Notes: generated from the sequence alone by a model not told the origin. A DNA stretch of 64,000 nucleotides from UBA7359 sp963976795 (GCA_963976795.1 CAXBLT010000003.1:62001-126000), one strand, 5' to 3'. Positions 34,540 through 43,507 are shown, counted from the stretch's first letter. A program made the numbers and translations.

Positions 34540-34989
34540 ATGTCTACTGATTGGCGAACCGATGGTGTCCGTGTTGTTCGTGCGGACGAACTAAGTAGCG
34601 ACACAGCACAAACAATGGGCATGAACAGAGCCGAGGCTATCAGTGCCGCGACGGTTGGCGCTTCCAAGATATGGGCTGGCACAGTGACTATTTCCCCCAA
34701 TACAAAAACCGGCGCGCACCACCACGGTGAGGTCGAAAGCGTTATCTATGTCATCACCGGCTTGGCGCGTATGCGCTGGGGTGAAAAACTCGAATATACC
34801 GCAGAAGCGGGGCCAGGCGATTTCATTTATGTCCCACCCTATGTCCCACATCAAGAAATTAACGCGGGTAACGATACGCCACTAGAGTGTGTATTGATGC
34901 GCAGCGGACAAGAGGCCGTCGTCGTTAATCTCGACATAGAGCCAGTTGAAGAACCAGAAAACGTATGGCGCGATGGTATGCATGGCTGA
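34540..34989 (+). CDS. cupin-fold protein
   Basis: A 149-residue single-domain cupin. Motif 1 is AHHHGEVESVIYVITGLARMRWG (three His and a Glu as metal ligands, about residues 66-71), motif 2 is GPGDFIYVPPYVPHQEIN (His about 107). GGAGAGACC gives the ribosome site. Could be a small isomerase, dioxygenase or sensor; the sequence does not decide. Followed by a broken SRPBCC gene with its own ribosome site. Confidence 0.85.
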   Translation: MSTDWRTDGVRVVRADELSSDTAQTMGMNRAEAISAATVGASKIWAGTVTISPNTKTGAHHHGEVESVIYVITGLARMRWGEKLEYTAEAGPGDFIYVPPYVPHQEINAGNDTPLECVLMRSGQEAVVVNLDIEPVEEPENVWRDGMHG

Positions 34990-35027
34990 CCTTATTTGTC
35001 CTCAACTGATCAATAAGGAGAAAGCGA

Positions 35028-35156
35028 ATGGGCACTTAAAACCATAGTTTTACACTCTCACATGAATTTAACGCCTCTGTAGAAAAGGCATTCGACGCAT
35101 GGACTATTCCGGATCAACTCGCCAAATTTACGCTGCGGATCAAATATGAAAAATAA
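35028..35156 (+). pseudogene. Remnant of an SRPBCC/AHSA1-type gene
   Basis: A good ribosome site (AATAAGGAGAAAGCG) precedes an ATG at 35028, but the fourth codon is TAA. The frame then continues NHSFTLSHEFNASVEKAFDAW-TIPDQLAKF and stops at 35156. The wording matches the first 35 residues of AHSA1-like START-fold proteins (HEFNAPVEKVFDAWTDPE). The rest of such a gene is missing. So both a nonsense codon and a 3' deletion have affected it. Confidence 0.6.
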
Positions 35157-35174
35157 CCACATGTTAAGCAACGG

Positions 35175-35621
35175 ATGAACCCGGCAAAGATAAAAGTCGT
35201 CTCTATTGGGGCAATCTGTTTTTTCTTATTGGGCGGCTATAATGTTGTCAAAATAATTTACAGCCTCGTTAACTGGGCAAATAATGTGGTTGTTGACTTT
35301 GGACGACACAGTATGGCTTGCGGCAAAGGTGTGAACGAGGACTATGCATTAATCGTGGGCTATCATGCTAGCAAAAAGAAGTTTAATCGCGATAAACCTG
35401 CGTATCTACTTAATAAAAAAGTCGAAGTTTACTACTCGCCAGACAACCCGTTTGATTCAATTATAAGCGGTAAATACGGGCCTCAAAACTACAGGGTTAT
35501 TCTCTTTTTAATCGGCAGCATTGTCTTGTTTCTTTTTTGGCTAATGCGACAGAAAAGTAGACTCGTTAATCTCCCTCAAAAACAAAAATTAATACCAACT
35601 CTCTTACTAAAAAAACAATAA
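35175..35621 (+). CDS. DUF3592-like membrane protein
   Basis: 148 residues with two TM helices (about 8-30 and 113-132) enclosing a soluble loop. The loop has the DUF3592-type pattern: a tyrosine-rich strand (EDYALIVGYHASKKKF) and VEVYYSPDNPFDSIISGKYGPQN. Function of the family is unknown. It overlaps nothing; a small membrane gene follows after three bases. Confidence 0.68.
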   Translation: MNPAKIKVVSIGAICFFLLGGYNVVKIIYSLVNWANNVVVDFGRHSMACGKGVNEDYALIVGYHASKKKFNRDKPAYLLNKKVEVYYSPDNPFDSIISGKYGPQNYRVILFLIGSIVLFLFWLMRQKSRLVNLPQKQKLIPTLLLKKQ

Positions 35622-35624
35622 TTT

Positions 35625-35837
35625 ATGAAAAAATATATATTACATCTAGATGCCATAATCGTCGTTGTTATTTTGTTTGTCTTATGCATAACTGCAAACA
35701 TAGTGCAGCGTAAACTACATGGCGATCTGCATAAGAAAAACATAGCGCTAATATCACAATTAACCAATACACAATTAGAATTAATTGCTAGCAAAACTTC
35801 TCTTAAGCAATGTACTGCTAATGGCGTTGTCGATTAA
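35625..35837 (+). CDS. small single-pass membrane protein
   Basis: 70 residues: a TM helix at about 9-28 (AIIVVVILFVLCITANIV), then a charged helix QRKLHGDLHKKNIALISQL suited to a coiled coil. Starts three bases after the DUF3592-like gene, probably co-expressed. No recognised family; moderate chance that it is not a real gene. Confidence 0.5.
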   Translation: MKKYILHLDAIIVVVILFVLCITANIVQRKLHGDLHKKNIALISQLTNTQLELIASKTSLKQCTANGVVD

Positions 35838-35853
35838 ACTGCCAACTTAACTC

Positions 35854-36327
35854 ATGCTACAACCTGATTTGAATGATCAATTTTACATTAAGCACGGCCA
35901 GCTTTTGTGCTCTAGCTACTGCCATTGGACGGGTGAACCACTGTTAACTACAGACTCTGAGCCTAGCCAGTTAATCATCGATCTGTATACGGCGCCTTTC
36001 GCTATAGTTTCACACGGTATTGAAGAAGATCCTGTTTTCAATTTTGGAAACAAAGTTGCGCTCGAATTATTCGAGATGGACTGGGATCAATTTATACAAC
36101 TTCCTTCTCGTAACTCCGCAGAAATGACGAATAGAGAACAGCGAGAAAAATTAATGCAGCGTGTCACCAATCATGGACACATGATTGATTATACGGGCAT
36201 AAGAATATCCTCTACTGGCAAACGCTTTAAAATAGAAGGAGCAACGATCTGGAATATCATTGACACGAACGGCCATTATCACGGACAAGCAGCCATGTTT
36301 AAAAACTGGTCCGTTATTTGTCAATGA
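35854..36327 (+). CDS. MEKHLA domain protein (PAS-like)
   Basis: 157 residues forming one MEKHLA domain: LIIDLYTAPFAIVSHGIEEDPVFNFGNKVALELFEMDWDQFIQLPSRNSAE, then REQREKLMQRVTNHG and FKIEGATIWNIIDTNGHYHGQAAMF. MEKHLA is related to PAS folds and is found alone in bacteria and at the end of plant HD-ZIP III proteins. Standalone bacterial copies have no agreed role; redox or light sensing is only a guess. Confidence 0.85.
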   Translation: MLQPDLNDQFYIKHGQLLCSSYCHWTGEPLLTTDSEPSQLIIDLYTAPFAIVSHGIEEDPVFNFGNKVALELFEMDWDQFIQLPSRNSAEMTNREQREKLMQRVTNHGHMIDYTGIRISSTGKRFKIEGATIWNIIDTNGHYHGQAAMFKNWSVICQ

Positions 36328-36365
36328 TTCTTCTTTATTTGAGTAAATAGGCTAAGCTCCTTTCT

Positions 36366-36935
36366 ATGAGTAACAAGACAACAAATATCATCGTATTTTT
36401 GTTTATCATTGCCTTTGTCAGTATGGCCTACCACTTTATGGGTATGGTGCCGGGGATTGTTTTTGCTGTTGCTTCAATCGGGGGACTTATTTTATGGCGC
36501 TTCACCACTTACCAAACACCGATAGACCCATATAAAGTAATCATTCCCTATTTGGTAACCATTGTATTATTTATTATTCATGTCTATGAAGAGTATCTAA
36601 CTGACTTTGAAGTCGCCGTAACAGACATCTTCGGCTTCCATGTACAAGAACAGGTGTTTATGTCGATTGCGGCTTTTCTTGGTCCTGTACTGTGGATTTC
36701 GGGTGCTATTCTCTTACTAAAGAGGACACAGTTCGGCTATTACTTTTTAAGTTTTTTTATCATTGCTATGACCATGGCAGAATTATCACATTATATTTTT
36801 CCATTCATGGAAGACGGAACCTTCCACTATGTTTCCGGGATGTATACCGCCGCCTTGCCTCTTATTCCTGCCCTTTATTGTCTGTATATCGTCCTGCGTG
36901 AAATAAAAAATGAAAAGTCCAAGACATCTATATGA
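36366..36935 (+). CDS. HXXEE-like integral membrane protein
   Basis: 189 residues with about six hydrophobic helices. HVYEEYLTD in the third helix region and a later ELSHYIFPFMEDGTFHYVSGMYTA give the His/Glu pattern of the HXXEE family. Acidic and histidine residues inside the membrane hint at metal handling or catalysis, but no function is known. Monocistronic by spacing. Confidence 0.65.
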   Translation: MSNKTTNIIVFLFIIAFVSMAYHFMGMVPGIVFAVASIGGLILWRFTTYQTPIDPYKVIIPYLVTIVLFIIHVYEEYLTDFEVAVTDIFGFHVQEQVFMSIAAFLGPVLWISGAILLLKRTQFGYYFLSFFIIAMTMAELSHYIFPFMEDGTFHYVSGMYTAALPLIPALYCLYIVLREIKNEKSKTSI

Positions 36936-37033
36936 CATTGGCTATATCGTAGAAACAAGTATAAAGTGTTCTCTCCGCGTAGCGAATTAGATCCTGGCTT
37001 GGTATCTACGCATAATCGACCTGATAGATATAT

Positions 37034-37699
37034 ATGTCTTCGTTACGTGTTAGTTATCAAACTATTGAATTCGGCGATGTCGATATTCATTTACGAACCC
37101 TCCGCGACAAACAGGAGTTTCTTGATGCAGACGGTGTCGCCGAAAAGCTAGGTATATCTTCCGCACAATGGTCTTTGTTTGGCGTTGTGTGGCCTTCTAG
37201 CGAAGTGTTGGCTCACCTTATGTCTGACTTTGCTATCAATGACAAACGCATCCTGGAGATTGGTTGCGGCATAGGACTAACTAGCCTAATGCTGAATCAG
37301 CGAGATGCCGATATCACCGCGACAGATTATCACCCTGAGGTTGAAGGTTTCCTTGAGCAGAATGTTGCGCTAAACAAAGGTGAAGCAATACCCTTCGTGC
37401 GCACAGGCTGGGCCGATGAACTTACTGAGCTAGGAGAGTTTGATCTTATACTGGGCAGCGATCTATTGTATGAAGATGAGCATGCAGATTTATTATCTCG
37501 GTTTATTAATCAGCATGCGAAAGCAGACTGTGAAGTCATTATTGTCGACCCAGGGCGCGGTCGACATGCTCGATTTAGTAAAATGATGGTGAAACTAGGT
37601 TACAATCATAGCCAATCACAGCCCGTTGAAACAGAATACCTCACCGATAAATTCAAAGGTCAAATTCTACGTTATGATCGCCATACCATTATAAGTTGA
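37034..37699 (+). CDS. SAM-dependent methyltransferase (methyltransferase_16-like)
   Basis: 221 residues. SAM loop RILEIGCGIGLTSLML (about 75-90), acidic ATDYHPE after the second strand and LILGSDLLYEDEHADLL as motif IV. SAQWSLFGVVWPSSEVLA at the start of the domain is typical of the METTL21/nicotinamide N-methyltransferase-like group that modifies protein lysines or small molecules. Target unknown. Ends four bases from the convergent msrA stop. Confidence 0.8.
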   Translation: MSSLRVSYQTIEFGDVDIHLRTLRDKQEFLDADGVAEKLGISSAQWSLFGVVWPSSEVLAHLMSDFAINDKRILEIGCGIGLTSLMLNQRDADITATDYHPEVEGFLEQNVALNKGEAIPFVRTGWADELTELGEFDLILGSDLLYEDEHADLLSRFINQHAKADCEVIIVDPGRGRHARFSKMMVKLGYNHSQSQPVETEYLTDKFKGQILRYDRHTIIS

Positions 37700-37702
37700 A
37701 CA

Positions 37703-38293
37703 CTAATTTGAATTAACTAGCTCCTCTACCTGTTCTAATCTTTTATCTCTACCACAACCATAACGATAATATTTATAGCGCACAGGATTCTTTATATAAT
37801 AATCCTGATGATATTCTTCGGCAGCATAAAACTTTTTCGCTGGTAAAATTTCCGTTACAAGCTTTGCTTTATTTTTTAATTTGTCTTGCAGTCTGGCTTT
37901 ACTCTTAAGCGCTAATTCCTTTTCTTTATCATCCATTGTAAAAATCGCCGCTCGATATTGTGGTCCTTTGTCACAGAATTGCCCACGCGCATCAAACGGG
38001 TCGATATTCTTCCAATAAACATCAAGCAATTGCTGATAACTGACCTTCGAAGCATCATATTCTATTTGTACGGCTTCGTAATGACCCGTGGTACCAGAAG
38101 AGGTTTGTTTATAGGTTGGGTTGTCAGTATGTCCACCGGTATAGCCAGATGTAGAACTAATTACACCATCAAGTTCATCGAAAGGCTTTTCCATACACCA
38201 AAAACAACCACCAGCAAATATAGCGACATCATTTGCAGCAAACGAGGCAACCTGAAAGCTGAATAAAATAACAGCGAGAATAATCCGAGACAC
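37703..38293 (-). CDS. msrA: exported peptide-methionine (S)-S-oxide reductase
   Basis: 196 residues with a Sec signal peptide (ILAVILFSFQVASFA, cleaved about residue 20). Catalytic GGCFWCMEKPFDELDGV, the STSGYTGG and TGHYEAVQIEYD motifs are intact, and Cys near the C-terminus (YRYGCGRD) may serve as resolving residue. Repairs methionine-S-sulfoxide in exported proteins. Two bases downstream of msrB. Confidence 0.93.
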   Translation of the reverse strand: MSRIILAVILFSFQVASFAANDVAIFAGGCFWCMEKPFDELDGVISSTSGYTGGHTDNPTYKQTSSGTTGHYEAVQIEYDASKVSYQQLLDVYWKNIDPFDARGQFCDKGPQYRAAIFTMDDKEKELALKSKARLQDKLKNKAKLVTEILPAKKFYAAEEYHQDYYIKNPVRYKYYRYGCGRDKRLEQVEELVNSN

Positions 38294-38295
38294 AG

Positions 38296-38814
38296 CTAAC
38301 CTCGTAATTCAGGTAATGGTTGATCGGCGGCGACAAACTTGAGAGCGAGGCCGTTATTGCAATAACGCAAACCCGTTGGTGCTGGTCCATCTTCAAAAAC
38401 ATGTCCTTGATGGCCACCACAACGAATACAATGATATTCCTTTCGCGGCCAGATTAGTTTCAGATCCAGCTTGGTGTCTACACGGCCAGCAATGGCATCA
38501 TAAAAGCTGGGCCAACCCGTACCGCTTTCGTATTTTTTATCAAATTCAAACAAAGGTAGATAACAAGCAGCGCAGACAAAAGTGCCGTCTTGTTTTACAT
38601 GATTCAACGGGCTTGAGCCTGCGGGCTCTGTTCCTTCTTCAAAGAGAATATTAAATTCATTACTTGATACCAGTTTGCTCCACTCTTCGTGATCTTTTTT
38701 CAGGGGACTCAGATTAATATTTTTATTAATGGGGTGCGCAAAAACAGAAGGCCCCATCACCATGAGCGCGCTAGCAATACCACCAGCTTGCCTAATAAAT
38801 TGTCTACGTTGCAT
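38296..38814 (-). CDS. msrB: exported peptide-methionine (R)-S-oxide reductase
   Basis: 172 residues. The N-terminus RRQFIR plus hydrophobic stretch to SVFA looks like a twin-arginine signal, which would suit a protein that folds around zinc before export. Zinc ligands CAAC and CIRC, catalytic Cys in LRYCNNGLALKF. With msrA it gives the periplasm both stereospecific reductases; electron donor not in the window. Confidence 0.92.
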   Translation of the reverse strand: MQRRQFIRQAGGIASALMVMGPSVFAHPINKNINLSPLKKDHEEWSKLVSSNEFNILFEEGTEPAGSSPLNHVKQDGTFVCAACYLPLFEFDKKYESGTGWPSFYDAIAGRVDTKLDLKLIWPRKEYHCIRCGGHQGHVFEDGPAPTGLRYCNNGLALKFVAADQPLPELRG

Positions 38815-38917
38815 GTCGTATCTCCTGAGATTAACACTGTGACCACAGCTGGCCCCCTCAGTTCAGTATTTCAAGCAATCTATTCCAGCCTGAAACACTT
38901 AATAACAAATCAAATAC

Positions 38918-39826
38918 TTAAAGAACGCGCGCTAGCAAAGGGACATAATGATCGATCAACAAAGCAGCGAACATTAACATCAGGTAGACGATGGAGAAGG
39001 AGAACGTTTGCATTGCTAAACGGTCTGCATGATCAAACTGCATGCGAATAGCATAGTAGAGAAAACCGCCGCCGAGCAGAACAGCGCCGACAAGATAAAA
39101 CAAACCTGACATGCCAACCAAATACGGCAGCAGAGTGACAATAAATAATATTATGGTATAGAGCAATATATGTAAGCGCGTAAACTCAACGCCATGTGTG
39201 ACAGGCAGCATGGGTATGTTTACTTTAGCGTATTCTTCACGGCGATAAATTGCTAAAGCCCAGAAATGAGGTGGCGTCCAGGCAAAGATAATCAGAAATA
39301 ATAATAATGAATTAGGATCCAATGTTCCGGTGACAGCCGTCCACCCCAAAACCGGAGGCGCAGCACCAGCAGCACCACCAATAACAATATTCTGAGGCGT
39401 CGCTCGCTTTAGATACATCGAGTAGATAAACCCATAGCCAATCAAGGAAAGCGCCGTTAAACCAGCGGTAAGCGGGTTTACCAAAAATGCCAGAACCCCC
39501 ATCGAGATTGTGCCCAAAAACCAGGCAAAAACGACGGCATTTACGAGACTAACCTTTCCTTTCGGCAATGGTCGGCGATTAGTTCGCGCCATAACTGAAT
39601 CAATCTTGTGATCGACAACATGGTTAATAGCCGCGGCAGAACAAGCAGCAAGCCCAATGCCTATCGTTCCATAGATCAATACACTCCACGGCACCATCGC
39701 GGGTGTGGCCAAAAACATGCCGACGATCGCAGTAAAGACGATAAGTGACACAACTTTTAGCTTACAAAGTGCGATGTAATCTTGCCAACTAACCACAGCG
39801 GTGTCTGTAAGTGATTGATCTTCCAA
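38918..39826 (-). CDS. cyoE: protoheme IX farnesyltransferase (heme O synthase)
   Basis: 302 residues, about nine TM helices. The prenyl-diphosphate/Mg motifs are NHVVDHKIDSVMARTNRRPLP (about 70-90) and the second aspartate-poor YLKRATPQN. It farnesylates protoheme to heme O, the substrate of the adjacent CtaA. Also called CtaB in aa3-oxidase loci. Starts 14 bases after ctaA. Confidence 0.95.
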   Translation of the reverse strand: MEDQSLTDTAVVSWQDYIALCKLKVVSLIVFTAIVGMFLATPAMVPWSVLIYGTIGIGLAACSAAAINHVVDHKIDSVMARTNRRPLPKGKVSLVNAVVFAWFLGTISMGVLAFLVNPLTAGLTALSLIGYGFIYSMYLKRATPQNIVIGGAAGAAPPVLGWTAVTGTLDPNSLLLFLIIFAWTPPHFWALAIYRREEYAKVNIPMLPVTHGVEFTRLHILLYTIILFIVTLLPYLVGMSGLFYLVGAVLLGGGFLYYAIRMQFDHADRLAMQTFSFSIVYLMLMFAALLIDHYVPLLARVL

Positions 39827-39840
39827 AGGAGAACTCCTAA

Positions 39841-40833
39841 TTATTTTTTAACTGGCAAACATTGATGCAATAAAGTCACCAGGGACAGTAATAATAACGC
39901 AGCTACCCCATTATGTGCCACTGCTACTGATAATGGCAGGTACAGCTTGATGTTTGCGATACCCAGTGAAACCTGGATTATTAATAAGCTCAAAACCACA
40001 AGGCCCGTAATCCTGGTGTTTTTCATAACAGAACTAATTGCTTTAATAGCGATAATTAAAATAGTAATAAAAGTAATCAATGCACCTATCCGATGGGCCA
40101 TGTGAATCGCTGTTCTGGCACTGCCGTGAAGAACACCCCCTTCATAATCGATACCCAAGCCGCGCCACAGGATAAAACCTTCGTTGAAGTCCATGTTCGG
40201 CCACCAAACACCCTGGCAAGTGGGGAAATCAGGACAGACTAATGCTGCATAATTTGAACTCGTCCAACCACCTAATGAAACTTGCATTCCCAGAACGATC
40301 ATACCGATCACTACGAAAGGCAATAGATTTCTGTTGCCAACATTAGCCGTTACACTTTGCCAAGCCTGTTGACGTAACACAGTCCAGTACAATAAAGAAA
40401 GTATGGTGAAACCGCCAAGGAGATGAGCTAACACGATTATTGGTTTTAATAGCAAGGTAACCGTCCACATCCCTAGCATGCCTTGGAAGATCACTAGTAA
40501 TAACAATGCCGAAGCAAACGCTCGTATATGTGACAATGATGTTTGCGTCCATGAAAAAAATGCCATGATTAAGATTAACAAGCCCAAAGAACTGGCCGCA
40601 TAGCGATGCACCATTTCTTTCCAGGCCTTGTCAATTTCCAAAGGCCGCTCAGGATAGGCCTGATTAGCATGTTCTATTTCATTGGGAACTACTAATTTAC
40701 CATAACAGCCGGGCCAGTCCGGGCAACCAAGCCCGGCGTCAGATAACCGCGTGTAAGCACCGAGCACTATGACCGTGAACGCTAAAACGCATCCCACACG
40801 AGCTAAATTTAACAACAATTTGTTATGCTTCAT
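39841..40833 (-). CDS. ctaA: heme A synthase (CtaA/COX15)
   Basis: 330 residues with eight TM helices in two four-helix halves. Heme-ligand histidines lie in MVHRYAASSLG and LAHLLGGF of the first half and IHMAHRIGALI and VAHNGVAALL of the second. GAYTRLSDAGLGCPDWPGCYG is the conserved N-terminal loop, with a second Cys pair (CPDFPTCQG). Oxidises heme O to heme A for the oxidase encoded upstream. Confidence 0.95.
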   Translation of the reverse strand: MKHNKLLLNLARVGCVLAFTVIVLGAYTRLSDAGLGCPDWPGCYGKLVVPNEIEHANQAYPERPLEIDKAWKEMVHRYAASSLGLLILIMAFFSWTQTSLSHIRAFASALLLLVIFQGMLGMWTVTLLLKPIIVLAHLLGGFTILSLLYWTVLRQQAWQSVTANVGNRNLLPFVVIGMIVLGMQVSLGGWTSSNYAALVCPDFPTCQGVWWPNMDFNEGFILWRGLGIDYEGGVLHGSARTAIHMAHRIGALITFITILIIAIKAISSVMKNTRITGLVVLSLLIIQVSLGIANIKLYLPLSVAVAHNGVAALLLLSLVTLLHQCLPVKK

Positions 40834-40854
40834 TTTACTTTTGTAAATTCAGTA

Positions 40855-41469
40855 TCAACCGATACGAGAGCCGCGCAATAACTTCTTTAAATCTTTATAT
40901 ATATCCCTTGGATTAACGTTAGACTCATAACTCATCATTAAATTACCCAGTGGATCTACAATATAGATTCGGTTTGTTTTTAGCGGATCTTCATCATCAT
41001 CTAATTTAAATTTATTTAACAATTCATTTATATTGATCAGATCAGTATTAATTATTTGTTGTCCTTTAAATTCGACTAGCTTCGTTTTTAATTCACTCGC
41101 TGCTTCATTAGTTAACAATAATACCTTTTGAACACGTAAAGAATGCTTATCCATGGAAGCATGAAGCTGACGTATAAGATATACTTTGTCCATACATTGC
41201 TCGTCACAAACAGCAGTCACGTATACCAGGTTCCATTCACCAAACAAGCTATCCTTTCTTTTCTCGTTAAGGGGGTCTATCAAAGCTAAATCACCTAACG
41301 GTCTAACTGGCTCTATTAAATTGCCTTTGTTTGAGCTGCCTCTCATTTCAAGAAAATCGGTGTAATTGAAAACATACCAGGATAAAACCAACGGACTGAC
41401 GAACATTACGACAACAAGAATAATCGCAAGTCTGTTTCCTTTCTTTATCGCGTTAATGTCTTCACTCAT
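40855..41469 (-). CDS. SCO/thioredoxin-like cytochrome oxidase assembly protein
   Basis: 204 residues: one TM helix (about 13-35) and an extracytoplasmic thioredoxin-like domain. VTAVCDEQCMDKVY gives a C88-x3-C92 pair in the position of the copper-binding CxxxC of SCO1 proteins, although the family's following Pro and a clear distal His are not seen. Between surf1 (four-base overlap) and ctaA, where pseudomonads carry an equivalent gene. Likely helps deliver copper or reduce cysteines of subunit II. Confidence 0.78.
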   Translation of the reverse strand: MSEDINAIKKGNRLAIILVVVMFVSPLVLSWYVFNYTDFLEMRGSSNKGNLIEPVRPLGDLALIDPLNEKRKDSLFGEWNLVYVTAVCDEQCMDKVYLIRQLHASMDKHSLRVQKVLLLTNEAASELKTKLVEFKGQQIINTDLININELLNKFKLDDDEDPLKTNRIYIVDPLGNLMMSYESNVNPRDIYKDLKKLLRGSRIG

Positions 41470-42224
41470 GCGTCTTGTCCTGTCTCAACCTTTCTCTTTA
41501 TGTTTAATAATAAATAAATTATTAATAACGCTGTTGCAAATGCGAACCACTGAAAAGCATAGCCATTATGCATGCTTTCACCTGAGCCCGGCTTGCGCCA
41601 TTTGCGCTGATAACCATGTTCTGATTCCGGTAACAACCTAATAACCTGTGGCTCTAACTTTAGCTTTGTTAGCTCTGCTAGTTCATCAAGCTTTATACGT
41701 TGTACTCGATAAATAGCCTCGCTTATTTGTTCTGGCGGGGATTCTTTTAATAATAGTCCTGTTTTAGGCACTTCTTTGATAGCGGCTTTAATGTTTACTA
41801 TGCCCTCTGACATTATTAACTTCGGACTAATCTTTCTGTCTGGATCGGCCACCAGCCAACCACGGTTAACCAAAACTATCGTTTCACTCTCGTCCAAACG
41901 AAAAGGAGTATAAACATAATACCCCGCTTTTGTGTCTTGTATCTGATTGTCTAATAAAATCTGAAACTCTTCTATAAAGGAACCTTTTGCCGTCACTGAG
42001 CGCCATAAAAGGCGGCTCGATCCCAATAGCGCACCATCAACCTGATTTAAGTCTATTGCATTGTCTGATTGCCTGCTTTCAAACTCAGCATAAAGATTTC
42101 TTTTTTGTTCTGCTCGATCTAATTGCCAGCAGCCAAGGAAAATAAACAAAGCAAGGAACAACAGCATTAATAAACTGGTAATTAACCTCGGACTAAAGCA
42201 CCTGTTTCCAAAATAAAAATTCAT
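41466..42224 (-). CDS. SURF1 family oxidase assembly protein
   Basis: 252 residues with the SURF1 layout: TM helix about 14-33, LGCWQLDRAEQKRNL, a large periplasmic loop including VLVNRGWLVADPD, and a C-terminal TM helix (HNGYAFQWFAFATALLIIYLL). SURF1 acts in heme a insertion into subunit I. First gene of the minus-strand surf1-sco-ctaA-cyoE run; DUF2909 diverges from it. Confidence 0.92.
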   Translation of the reverse strand: MNFYFGNRCFSPRLITSLLMLLFLALFIFLGCWQLDRAEQKRNLYAEFESRQSDNAIDLNQVDGALLGSSRLLWRSVTAKGSFIEEFQILLDNQIQDTKAGYYVYTPFRLDESETIVLVNRGWLVADPDRKISPKLIMSEGIVNIKAAIKEVPKTGLLLKESPPEQISEAIYRVQRIKLDELAELTKLKLEPQVIRLLPESEHGYQRKWRKPGSGESMHNGYAFQWFAFATALLIIYLLLNIKRKVETGQDA

Positions 42225-42295
42225 AATGTTAAATGTAGACTGGTTATACTGATAGAATATCTACACGACAAACTGAGACTAAAATAATTAGCATT

Positions 42296-42505
42296 ATGCT
42301 TTTTAAAATATACATCGCAATATTGTTTCTCTCGATAGGCGCCTCATTATTAGCTGGGGGCTTTTTTCTAGTCAAAGACGGCTCTAAATCAAAGCGCATG
42401 CTCACTTCGCTTTCATTCAGAATAGCCCTTTCTATACTGCTATTTGTTTCACTCTTTGTAGGCTTCAGGTTTGGCTGGATTCAACCACACAGTGCCGGTT
42501 TTTAA
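42296..42505 (+). CDS. DUF2909 twin-helix membrane protein
   Basis: 69 residues: TM helices at about 4-25 and 38-60 joined by a short basic loop (KDGSKSKRMLTS). Family DUF2909 is found between coxC and surf1 in pseudomonads; here it lies in the same place on the opposite strand. A link to oxidase assembly is suggested only by this synteny. Confidence 0.8.
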   Translation: MLFKIYIAILFLSIGASLLAGGFFLVKDGSKSKRMLTSLSFRIALSILLFVSLFVGFRFGWIQPHSAGF

Positions 42506-42531
42506 CTTTAACTATATTAAAAACCCAAACT

Positions 42532-42557
42532 AAAAAAGGCGCTACTAATGCAGCGCC
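42532..42557 (-). terminator. Rho-independent terminator of the cox operon
   Basis: On the minus strand GGCGCT, loop GCATTAGT, AGCGCC, then six T. It lies 25 bases past the coxC stop and separates the cox structural genes from DUF2909. Confidence 0.88.
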
Positions 42558-42581
42558 TCCGAATGCTATTTATCTGGTTAA

Positions 42582-43475
42582 CTATATCCAATAAACAAAG
42601 ACATAGAGTCCTAACCAGACCACATCAACAAAGTGCCAATACCAGGCAACACCTTCAAAAGCGAAATGATCTTTTGCAGAAAAATGTCCCTTCATGGACC
42701 TGACTAAAATAACCAGAATCATGGTTGCACCCATGGTGACGTGAAAACCGTGAAAACCCGTCAACATAAAAAAGGTTGAACCATAAACACCCGACTTCAT
42801 TGTCAGATCTAATTCATGATAAGCATGCGCATATTCTTCCATTTGAAAAAATACGAAAACAAAACCTAAAATAACCGTTGCCGCTAACCACCAACACAAA
42901 GGCGCGCGGTGATCTTTCTTCAAAGCATGGTGCGCAAGCGTAATTGTTACACCACTAGACAGGAGCAATATGGTATTCACTAACGGAACGTCAAACGCAG
43001 GAATAACTTCCTTAATGGCAAGGTACTTTGAGTCTACACCCTCCAATGACATATCAGGCGTCGTCAACAAAGGCCATACTGCCTGAAAATCAGGCCACAA
43101 AAACATGTTTGTCGCAAATCCGGCGCCTTCTCCACCCAACCAGGGCACAGACAAGACTCTGATATAGAATAGCGCACCAAAGAATGCCGCGAAGAACATT
43201 ACTTCAGAAAAAATAAACCAGCTCATTCCCCAACGAAAGCTAATATCAACTTGTTTGTTATAGCTTCCAGCCAGGCTTTCACCAATAACATCTGAAAACC
43301 AACCGGAGAACATATAGACAATAGCAGCGACACCAAGTCCAAGAATAAAAGTACCGAAACCCGAACCATTTAGCATCATGCCGCCACCAATGAATGCGGT
43401 GAACAGCGCCAAGGTCCCTACTATAGGCCAACGACTTGGTTCAGGGATAAAATATGTGTCTTGAGAGTTAGACAT
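42582..43475 (-). CDS. coxC: cytochrome c oxidase subunit III
   Basis: 297 residues, seven TM helices. Typical text: RWGMSWFIFSEVMFFAAFFGALFY, AHHALK, FFQMEEYAHA and the C-terminal FHGFHVTMGATM ... FEGVAWYWHFVDVVWLGLYVFVYW. Non-catalytic core subunit that stabilises subunit I. Last gene of the coxB-coxA-(small)-cox11-coxC operon. Confidence 0.96.
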   Translation of the reverse strand: MSNSQDTYFIPEPSRWPIVGTLALFTAFIGGGMMLNGSGFGTFILGLGVAAIVYMFSGWFSDVIGESLAGSYNKQVDISFRWGMSWFIFSEVMFFAAFFGALFYIRVLSVPWLGGEGAGFATNMFLWPDFQAVWPLLTTPDMSLEGVDSKYLAIKEVIPAFDVPLVNTILLLSSGVTITLAHHALKKDHRAPLCWWLAATVILGFVFVFFQMEEYAHAYHELDLTMKSGVYGSTFFMLTGFHGFHVTMGATMILVILVRSMKGHFSAKDHFAFEGVAWYWHFVDVVWLGLYVFVYWI

Positions 43476-43507
43476 AACTATTCCTCATTTCTATTATTTA
43501 TTTTTTA

